Assembly (NCBI GenBank): GCA_910586065.1
Contig: CAJUGI010000001.1
Coordinates: forward strand, 682,851 to 746,850
DNA from: an uncultured Christensenella sp.
Lineage (GTDB): Bacteria; Bacillota; Clostridia; Christensenellales; Borkfalkiaceae
DNA length: 64,000 nucleotides
Direction of reading: 5' to 3'
The translations under genes were made by a program, and so were the position numbers. The notes under the pieces were generated by a model that had not been told where the DNA came from, searched no databases, and was given only the letters and a program-made list of their open reading frames with translations. The first letter of the stretch is position 1, and each line of letters begins with the position of its first letter. Shown in pieces: positions 42,701-48,776 of this stretch.

Positions 42701-45231
42701 AAGCCGTACTGTCTTAGCTTCATAGCGGCGGCGCATATCGTATAGGTTTTTCCTGCCCCCACAACGTGGTGAAGCAACGTATTTCCGCTCGTGATTATGC
42801 GGTGTACGGCATTCTTTTGGTGCGGTTTTAATTCTATGGCTGGGTTCATTTCGGGAAACTTCAAATAGCTTCCGTCATACGCTGGTATCCTCGTTTGATT
42901 GAATAAGGAATTGTAGGTAGTCTCCAGCTCTTCTCTGCGCTCTGGCTCTTCAAATATCCAGTCTTGAAACAAGGTCTTTAACTGGTTTTGTTTTTCTCTT
43001 GCCGCTACCGTCTCCTCGTGGTTCAAAACTCTTTTCTCGCCGTCGTCCGTCTGTATCGTGTCATAAATGGAGGTTGCCCGTAGGTTTAGGCAATCCTCAA
43101 ACAACCGAAATACACTTGCTCTTGCTGTACCGAACATTGCCATACGCTGTGTCCTATACCTTTTCATATCGCCAGTTGTCTTATCTATCCGATAGCTGGA
43201 ATCGTGCGGGTTATAGTAAATTTCTAAGCCTCTTGCGTAATAGTAGGGAATATTTAAGAGTTCAGATAAAAACTCAAGATAGTATTTTTTATCCACCCAG
43301 CTTGCCCCTACTCGCACCGAGATTTCCGAAGCGGTAAGCGGCACTGGCTGTACTTCCTCTAAGGCTTCTACATTCCCTGCATATCCTAACTCTGGATATT
43401 TCCTCACCGCTTCCTTGGCTTCAACAAGTTTCCTACTTACATTCCCAGACAAGTACTTTTCAGCAAGCTCAAACCCTGAATATTTATCCTCAGGATTGAC
43501 CTCCATAGGGTTACGGAATACGCTTTGCCCAAGCTCGGCAATTACCGTATCATAGTCCTTACCCGTAAGCTCCTCGGCATAGGCAATATCCACCTTGCCT
43601 CGCTCATTCATACTGATTTGTAACGCCTCGAATGCGTCGTCGGTATGAGTTGCTACGGCGTATGGTCTTATCGTTCTTTTTGAGAATATGTCTGCCTTTG
43701 TGGCGGTCTTTTTATCCTCGGATAAATTCTCACAGGCAAACAACAGCGCTGAGTCTCCGTCATCCTTAAACAACCTTATATTGGTTTGGCTATTGATAAT
43801 GCCATACCGCCTTACAAAGCTGTCATACTGAAAATTCAGGTGGCGCTGTTCTTCCTGTAAGGTCTCATCATCACAGCCCTCTATCTGTAAATTTAACAGC
43901 TTCAATAGGCTGTCTCTTAACGCTATCATTTCCTTGATACGGCTATAAGCATCCTTAGGAGATTTCGGGATTTCCTGTTCTACCATTTCATCACCAAGGC
44001 GCATATAGAGCTTCCCATTTTCAGCTTTATAGCATAGTGGTTTTATGGTATAGTCTGCCTCTATCGTGGAGGTCTCTTCCTCTAATTCCTCTTCGGGATT
44101 TTGATAGATGTCTGCGGGTAAAGTCTGGATTGCTTCCTCTAAGGCTTCACTTAAACTGCGCCCGTCTGGATTGACGGTAATATCCTCCGCACCGTATAGC
44201 CCAACCTCTTTGACAAGTGTTCCTAAAACCATCTCAGGGTGTTCAATAAAATACTGATTTATCTCATACCCTTCTTCGGTAGTTCCCGTCCTCAGCCACT
44301 CAATGTCGGATACATCGGAAAGTCGTTCCTCTCGTTTCCTAAAAAACAGAATATCCGCTACCGCTTCCGTTCCTGCGGTCTTTTTGAACGCTGTGTTCGG
44401 TAAACGAATTGCCCCTAAAAGCTCTGCCCGTTCCGCATAATACTTTCGGGCAACTGGACTGAGCTTGTCCATTGTTCCTTTGCTGGTGATAACTGCCATC
44501 ACACCATTGGGTTTCAGCTTGTCAATACTCTTGGCGATAAAGTAATCGTGAATCAAGAAATTGTACTTGTTGTAGGCATTGTCAAATACGCCATATCCAC
44601 CAAACGGCACATTGGTAACAACCAAGTTAAAATGCTCATCAGGAAACGACGTCGCCTCAAACCCTTTGATTTGGATTTTTGCCTCAGGATACAGCTTTGT
44701 TGCAATCTTCCCTGTCAAGCGGTCTAATTCCACACCGTATAGCTTGGATCCGGCTAACATTTCTTGGGGCATATACCCAAAGAAATTGCCAGTTCCAAGC
44801 GCTGGCTCTAAAATACGGTTATTCCCTTTTACCCCGAAACGGGATAATCCTTTATAAATTCCGTCTATGACTTCTTTGGAAGTATAGTGAGCATTTAACA
44901 CACTTGCCTTGGCAAGCGCATAATCCTCATTAGATAACAGGTCTTTTAGCTCGGCATATTCTTTCTGCCACTGCTCGTTTCTCTCATCAAAGGCTTGAGC
45001 TAATCCACCCCAACCCACATACTTCGCTAATATCTTTTTCTCGGCGGGTGTCGGTGTTCTATCCGTTTGATATAGCGTATTTAATAAACGGATTGCCTCA
45101 ACATTGTTCTTAAATCTGGTCTTAGCTCCACCAAGCTCTTCCTCGGCAATACCAACCTCATTTAGATTGGTGTTCTCGGTAACACTGTCCTCAGGCTTAG
45201 TTTGTAGCCTCTTGACGTATTCAGGATGCAA
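39730..45231 (-). CDS. ICE-type N6-adenine methylase / SNF2 helicase (5'-truncated, 3' junction)
   Basis: 1833 residues from TTG 45231, a start with no ribosome site; the frame is open for 13 more codons to a TAA at 45268, so the N-terminus has been cut. Type-I-like adenine methylase motifs: LEPALGTGNFFGYMP (about 140) and TNVPFGG (about 208). SNF2 helicase: Walker A VVGAGKTYTICAAA (about 820), DEAH in LFIDEAHYYKNL (about 985), ATGTPISNSMTEMYT, and motif VI LQQREGRIIRHGN (about 1325). A long coiled C-terminal part ends at the junction with the recombinase fragment. Such proteins of ICEs of the Tn1549/CTn type are thought to protect or process transferred DNA. Probably non-functional here. Confidence 0.85.
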   Translation of the reverse strand: MHPEYVKRLQTKPEDSVTENTNLNEVGIAEEELGGAKTRFKNNVEAIRLLNTLYQTDRTPTPAEKKILAKYVGWGGLAQAFDERNEQWQKEYAELKDLLSNEDYALAKASVLNAHYTSKEVIDGIYKGLSRFGVKGNNRILEPALGTGNFFGYMPQEMLAGSKLYGVELDRLTGKIATKLYPEAKIQIKGFEATSFPDEHFNLVVTNVPFGGYGVFDNAYNKYNFLIHDYFIAKSIDKLKPNGVMAVITSKGTMDKLSPVARKYYAERAELLGAIRLPNTAFKKTAGTEAVADILFFRKREERLSDVSDIEWLRTGTTEEGYEINQYFIEHPEMVLGTLVKEVGLYGAEDITVNPDGRSLSEALEEAIQTLPADIYQNPEEELEEETSTIEADYTIKPLCYKAENGKLYMRLGDEMVEQEIPKSPKDAYSRIKEMIALRDSLLKLLNLQIEGCDDETLQEEQRHLNFQYDSFVRRYGIINSQTNIRLFKDDGDSALLFACENLSEDKKTATKADIFSKRTIRPYAVATHTDDAFEALQISMNERGKVDIAYAEELTGKDYDTVIAELGQSVFRNPMEVNPEDKYSGFELAEKYLSGNVSRKLVEAKEAVRKYPELGYAGNVEALEEVQPVPLTASEISVRVGASWVDKKYYLEFLSELLNIPYYYARGLEIYYNPHDSSYRIDKTTGDMKRYRTQRMAMFGTARASVFRLFEDCLNLRATSIYDTIQTDDGEKRVLNHEETVAAREKQNQLKTLFQDWIFEEPERREELETTYNSLFNQTRIPAYDGSYLKFPEMNPAIELKPHQKNAVHRIITSGNTLLHHVVGAGKTYTICAAAMKLRQYGLAKKPMIAVPNHLVQQWAKEFRQLYPRANLLIATKEDLEKENRQRFVSKVALGDWDAVIIAQSSFAKIPISPERQIAKIEEEIEKIEETIQAQIEEGNGSRGAIKNLERIKKSRETALKKLMDDTKKDNVLIFEKLGVDYLFIDEAHYYKNLFLYTKMNNVAGVSTTASQRASDLKLKCEYINELHGSDKGVVFATGTPISNSMTEMYTMQTYLQKLTLDEVGIPFFDSWAANFGETITSLELAPSGRGYKAKTRFAKFTNLPELLTMYRSFADVQTKDMVKLDVPEVDRKVVTLKPSDTVLELADEIAERAEKINGGGIDPRIDNMLKVTTDGKKLALDPRLIDHMAASEDTSKLNACATNIHEIWEDTSDIAGTQIVFCDLSTPKKAFTDYEYGKDFDVYNDLKFRLVEAGIPEEEIAFIHEANSDLQKQALFDKVNAGKVRVLIGSTEKCGAGTNIQKRLIALHHLDTPYRPSDLQQREGRIIRHGNTNHEVKVFTYVMERTFDSYCYQILENKQRFIAQIDRGDLTVREAEDIDETTLSYAEIKAITAANPRIKRKMEVDTEVSRLRILEGQYKKNLYGLQDKVRKQLPEQINRQELYLDRIEKDIERIKERYNPEVFTISVAGKIYTDKKEGSKAFTETLYANKPETIVAEYGGFQISMNPMVLLTAERTIILKGDGEYVIDIGSSASGNIQRLDNFLTEFASRKDKAIAKLTQLKADLEEASAQLDIPFSKKEELEELLKEQAQLNAELNLSKKEEVIIADEEEENKRGVDIMERSGEIEPILDETDKVAAMVVSVNPDYTISKEAMHSYGYTWDGMLPIKDNQLAKQLFENGVQLFTLTRSDSEYEVKESFELEEADVIFGVEKPVWNDWIHTRAGQSYLSARLSIAKSAEQGIRKDMSDMDERFTLAFIESNFEEIQALQKFVKEADIAQSKPYLQPILEEFTERISGTYLKHYGWDKSDVKDMLIKYIEPEELRNFAKQYC

Positions 45232-45337
45232 GAAATGATTACAGGTATAGTTGTAAATATTTTTTTCTTACAAAGAGACACTCCCAATTCAAATAATAAA
45301 CCTAAAACATACAAAATAATAATTTTGTAAATAAGCA

Positions 45338-45634
45338 TTATTTTTTAACCCTCCTGTATTCTTCTATGAGGATTTTAGCTGTATCAATATCAATCTTGTC
45401 ATTCAGTGCCAGTACCTTGATTTTCTCTACATAAGGGTCTGGCTGTTCTCTATCATATATCTTTACTTTCTCTATCAATTTATCCATTCGCAACCTGATA
45501 GTAGGGTAAGTAACATTATATTCTTTTGCTAAGTCTTTTAAAGAGCCTGAAAACAATACTAATTTTTTTATAAACGCTATATCCTCTAACTCCAAGCTAA
45601 TTAGCCAATTCGGAGCCTCTTCAAACTTTAACAA
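45338..45634 (-). CDS. DUF2089-like helix-turn-helix regulator, without zinc ribbon
   Basis: 98 residues from TTG 45634; AAAGGAG (45644-45650) is 9 bases upstream. NWLISLELEDIAFIKKLVL and GSLKDLAKEYNVTYPTIRLRMDKLIEKV match the DUF2089 HTH core. The N-terminal Cys-rich zinc ribbon of normal DUF2089 proteins is missing. Located between the helicase fragment and the subtilase gene, with its own promoter; it could regulate the island. Confidence 0.8.
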   Translation of the reverse strand: MLKFEEAPNWLISLELEDIAFIKKLVLFSGSLKDLAKEYNVTYPTIRLRMDKLIEKVKIYDREQPDPYVEKIKVLALNDKIDIDTAKILIEEYRRVKK

Positions 45635-45671
45635 TATTAAACACTCCTTTAATTTTATTAAATACACCATT

Positions 45672-45700
45672 AGTATATTACTTATTTTAATTAAAGTCAA
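45672..45700 (-). promoter_or_regulatory. Promoter of the DUF2089-like gene
   Basis: Minus strand TTGACT (45695-45700), 17-base spacer, TATACT (45672-45677), 38 bases before the TTG start. Confidence 0.7.
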
Positions 45701-45732
45701 CCCCCTATACGCTATTTTTCTACAAAAAATAA

Positions 45733-45764
45733 ATACCGACTACTCTTCTAAAAGCAGTCGGTAT
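45733..45764 (-). terminator. Terminator of the subtilase operon
   Basis: ATACCGACT (45733-45741) / AGTCGGTAT (45756-45764), followed on the minus strand by TTATTTTTTG. Confidence 0.8.
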
Positions 45765-45785
45765 GAATTTATTTATTAAAATTTT

Positions 45786-47669
45786 TCAAAATTCCTTAAC
45801 TAATGCCTGGTCATAAAGTAAGTCTAAGACTGTACCACAATCCAAACAAGGTGCATATCTACCATTCTTTATATCAGCTCTTGCTATAATATGTGGCATA
45901 TTAGTATTAACTCTTTTTATTCCACAACTACAAGCCCTAATGTGGTTTTTGTTATTATAATATACCCAAGTAAAATAATGGAAGCTATCAATTTCTCCAC
46001 ACTTAGCACAGGGGGCTTCTGTATGTGATGTTAAACAATCAGGCGCAACGTGTGATTCTAAAATAAATTCTCCACAGGAGCAATATGCCTTATGATTTAC
46101 TCGGTTGTTTGTTCCGTACTTTGCGTAATAACTTGTATAATTATGAGTATGCGCTTCTTCGCCGCATTTGGTGCAAACCGCTGAATTCCCAGTAACTCCT
46201 GTAGGAGTAGAGTGTTTTTCTAAAATATAGTCCCCACATACACAATAAGCTTTATGGTAAAAATTATCACTAGTTCCGTTAGAATTTATATTCTTACCAT
46301 ACCAATCTTCATACTGATGTCCATAATAGTGAAAATTAAATGCAGAATATATATTTAATTGCCCGTTTGTAACACATAAGTCATTAAAACATGAGTTACG
46401 AGTAATACCATCAAATAAAATAATGTTCCTTAACTTTTGAATGGAAAGATTTGGGTAGTTACCAAGAAGCAAAGCAGCGGTTGCAGTAACCATCGGAGCA
46501 GCATACGAAGTGCCTGAAGCTGTTGCATATCTATTGTTTGAATATGTACTAAAAATATCCTCCCCAGGCGCAAATAAGTCAACTGTCGTTTTTCCATAAT
46601 TTGATTTAGAGTATTTTTCACCATTCCTATTGGACGCCCCAACAGATATAATATTATCGTAATCTAAACAAGACGGATAATGAAAGTTATCATCTGTATT
46701 TGTTATCTCATTTCCAGCAGAGCATATAATCAAACCCGGATAGTTTTTAAATGTTAAATTGACTATATTACTGGTCTCTAATATTTTTCCTAAACTTATA
46801 TTTAATATGGGAATATTGTTGTCGGTAGCATATGACACCGCATTATGTACATAATCTACATTTATACCTTTATTAGTATTTCCAACTTTCAAAGATACTA
46901 AAGACACATTTTTACAAATGCCTTGAAACTGCAATTCTGCGCTCTCCCCACCAATAATTCCTGCTATAAAGGTTCCGTGTCCTACCACATCATTTAAAGG
47001 CTCATTTCCACCAGTGAAATCTTTATGTAGTCCACTTTTATCTATACAATTTAAAGCATCATGGTCACCTATACCAGTATCAATAATGCCTACTTTTATT
47101 CCTTGAGCATCTAAATCAAAAGTACTTCTTGCCTCATTCAAATTTGTCTCTTCTATCCAATAATCTCTATAATTAGAGTCATAGGCACTGATAAGCTCTG
47201 CTTCTCCATTATCAAAAGATAATTTATAATTAGGCTCTACACAATATATTTCTTTTTTTTGTTCTAAAGACTTAATCGCTTTTAAAATATTTTCTTTCCC
47301 TTTTTTCTTAAGAGTGATTTCAAAAATTCTTTGGAATTTTGTCGTATCAATTATCAATTCATCTTCTGAGATAATGCCAGACTGTTGTTTTTTAATTTTA
47401 CTCACTAAAGATTCTGTTATTTCTTCTACTGAAGCACAATCCACTTCCTTGAAATCCGAAATAGAATATTTTTTAAATTTCATACTTTCATCATTTGTCA
47501 ATGCTAAAAGGACAGTCTCATCACCAAAGTCATCATCTATAGTAGCTGAACATAATATTTTTTCAGTTGTTGGATTTACTGAAAACAAAAAGAAAATTCC
47601 TTGGTTTATTGCTAAAACAAGGACAAGTAATAATAAAAATACATTTAATCTTTTTAAAGTCTTATTCAA
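45786..47669 (-). CDS. Secreted or membrane-anchored subtilase (S8) with Cys/His-rich C-terminal repeats
   Basis: 627 residues from TTG 47669, 8 bases after GGAG; the longer frame from 47684 starts inside the ribosome site. Residues 12-30 form a signal or anchor helix. An I9-like propeptide (about 55-160, ending VEPNYKLSF) precedes the catalytic domain with Asp in GIIDTGIGDHD, His in GHGTFIAGIIGG, Asn in ICSAGNEITN and Ser in ASGTSYAAPMV. The last 180 residues contain about four repeats of H-x5-Y...AYCxCGxxxxExH and CxKCGE, possibly zinc-binding. All catalytic residues are present. The upstream lipoprotein gene (16-base stop-to-ATG gap to 47684) is in the same operon. Confidence 0.92.
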   Translation of the reverse strand: MNKTLKRLNVFLLLLVLVLAINQGIFFLFSVNPTTEKILCSATIDDDFGDETVLLALTNDESMKFKKYSISDFKEVDCASVEEITESLVSKIKKQQSGIISEDELIIDTTKFQRIFEITLKKKGKENILKAIKSLEQKKEIYCVEPNYKLSFDNGEAELISAYDSNYRDYWIEETNLNEARSTFDLDAQGIKVGIIDTGIGDHDALNCIDKSGLHKDFTGGNEPLNDVVGHGTFIAGIIGGESAELQFQGICKNVSLVSLKVGNTNKGINVDYVHNAVSYATDNNIPILNISLGKILETSNIVNLTFKNYPGLIICSAGNEITNTDDNFHYPSCLDYDNIISVGASNRNGEKYSKSNYGKTTVDLFAPGEDIFSTYSNNRYATASGTSYAAPMVTATAALLLGNYPNLSIQKLRNIILFDGITRNSCFNDLCVTNGQLNIYSAFNFHYYGHQYEDWYGKNINSNGTSDNFYHKAYCVCGDYILEKHSTPTGVTGNSAVCTKCGEEAHTHNYTSYYAKYGTNNRVNHKAYCSCGEFILESHVAPDCLTSHTEAPCAKCGEIDSFHYFTWVYYNNKNHIRACSCGIKRVNTNMPHIIARADIKNGRYAPCLDCGTVLDLLYDQALVKEF

Positions 47670-47700
47670 TTTTTTATCTCCCAAAAATTAATTAATTTAT

Positions 47701-48132
47701 TTAACAGAATGATAAGTATAAATTTGGATACGCTACATCAATAAACTCTAATTCTTGAATTACTTCTATAGCACTATATACTAATTGCTCACTTTTATCT
47801 CTTAAGTAGATGCTATATGTATAATAGTATGATTCAGGAATATTCCCATCTGGATAAATATTTTTAACTCTATCACTTTCACTATCTCTTTCAATTTTTC
47901 TTATTTCCAACATAGGGAAATCTTCTGCTGTAATAATCTTATCTTTATATTCTTTTTTTACTATAAATCGCACTTCATCTTCTACACAAGAAGGTTGATT
48001 TGGGTCTTGTTGAAATGGCTCTAGAACAATTACAGGAATTTCTGGCCCCTTCGTTTCTTCTGTGTTTTGTTGATTACAACCAAATAATATAAACCCCATT
48101 GTTATGATTGTTAGAAATAGAATTTTTTTCAT
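47701..48132 (-). CDS. Lipoprotein resembling the subtilase propeptide
   Basis: 143 residues. Signal peptide with lipobox ILFGCNQQ (Cys 19). The mature part DEVRFIVKKEYKDKIITAEDF and the end AIEVIQE...AYPNLYLSF align with the propeptide of the neighbouring subtilase (ETVLLALTNDE...ISDF; AIKSLEQ...VEPNYKLSF), with shared A-I...I...PN...LSF in the last 22 positions. So it may be a lipid-anchored, stand-alone propeptide-like inhibitor or chaperone of the protease. Functional proof is absent. First gene of the operon. Confidence 0.75.
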   Translation of the reverse strand: MKKILFLTIITMGFILFGCNQQNTEETKGPEIPVIVLEPFQQDPNQPSCVEDEVRFIVKKEYKDKIITAEDFPMLEIRKIERDSESDRVKNIYPDGNIPESYYYTYSIYLRDKSEQLVYSAIEVIQELEFIDVAYPNLYLSFC

Positions 48133-48208
48133 AATGTGCTAACCTGCTTTCTTTTTATTTTTTCTACATAATTACACCTATAAATGTCGAATGATTGTTT
48201 GTGCTATT

Positions 48209-48237
48209 ATTATAGCAAAAAATATGAAATAAATCAA
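48209..48237 (-). promoter_or_regulatory. Promoter of the lipoprotein-subtilase operon
   Basis: Minus strand TTGATT (48232-48237), 17-base spacer, TATAAT (48209-48214), about 75 bases before the lipoprotein ATG. The remaining stretch 48238-48397 holds no gene, only small AT-rich hairpins such as GCTATTTT...AAAATAGC. Confidence 0.7.
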
Positions 48238-48397
48238 GGAAATAGGCTATCGTTATATTAAGTTAAATATTTTTATTAAAAAATAGTTTTTGGAGGTTCA
48301 AGTCTCATTTTTTCAAAAAATAGCCAAATTACAGCCTTAAAATTCAAACCTATATGTAAGACGCTATTTTCCTAAAAAATAGCACTTTTACACTAAA

Positions 48398-48430
48398 AAA
48401 TGCCCAAAAACCTATCATTTTTGAGCATTT
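48398..48430 (-). terminator. Terminator of tRNA-Ser
   Basis: AAATGCCCAAAAA (48398-48410) pairs with TTTTTGAGCATTT (48418-48430), one mismatch. On the minus strand it is followed by TTTTTTAG. The right inverted-repeat copy lies between it and the tRNA. Confidence 0.75.
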
Positions 48431-48439
48431 CTTAGTTTG

Positions 48440-48461
48440 TAGCCTTTTCGTTCTACAAAGA
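48440..48461 (-). repeat. Right copy of the 22-bp inverted repeat
   Basis: Reverse complement of 38884-38905, perfect over 22 bases. It begins directly after the CCA end of tRNA-Ser. Confidence 0.85.
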
Positions 48462-48549
48462 TGGCGCAGAGAGAGGGATTCGAACCCCCGTACAGTTGCC
48501 CGTAACACGATTTCGAGTCGTGCGCGTTCGACCACTCCGCCATCTCTGC
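48462..48549 (-). tRNA. tRNA-Ser(CGA)
   Basis: 88 bases with long variable arm and encoded CCA. Acceptor GCAGAGA / TCTCTGC, D-arm GGCGGAGTGGTCGAACGC, anticodon arm CACGACTCGAAATCGTG gives CGA, T-arm GGTTCGAATCC, discriminator G as expected for Ser. Confidence 0.95.
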
Positions 48550-48733
48550 ATATTTATTATTAATTTCGAAAGTAGGCGGCGCGTTCATAATACCTAAATA
48601 TAAAGCGCTTAATACCCCGCCATTTATCTTACTGATTAATTTTATACCAAATCAGCCTAAAATTCAAGCGATTTTACACGCATTTTCAAAATTATCTTAA
48701 TACCTCGGTCATATAAATTCAAAACGTAAATAT

Positions 48734-48763
48734 AAACCGCCGACTGTGTACAGTCGGCGGTTT
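48734..48763. terminator. Terminator of the 963-residue lipoprotein gene
   Basis: AAACCGCCGACTG / CAGTCGGCGGTTT around TGTA, a 13-bp stem. The rest of 48550-48733 shows no gene. Confidence 0.8.
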
Positions 48764-48776
48764 AAAATTTTAGAAA

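Larger units (their letters stand above)
38884..48461. mobile_element. Accessory island, remnant of an integrative conjugative element
   Basis: Between the DnaD gene and tRNA-Ser lie a C-terminal serine-recombinase fragment, a truncated ICE-type methylase/helicase, a DUF2089-like regulator, a subtilase and a lipoprotein, all on the minus strand. The recombinase and helicase genes are both truncated and abut, so the middle of the element is lost by deletion. Transfer and mobilisation genes are absent. The subtilase part is visibly more AT-rich than the host. A 22-bp inverted repeat borders the region. True ends are uncertain; the right host boundary may be left of 48398, where the tRNA terminator begins. 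Confidence 0.6.

Noticed and set aside
38884-48461. Direct-repeat att sites for the island
   Set aside because: I looked for direct repeats of the tRNA-Ser 3' end at the left side and found none; only the inverted 22-mer and a short AGGCTATCG match (left about 38900, right about 48245) are visible.
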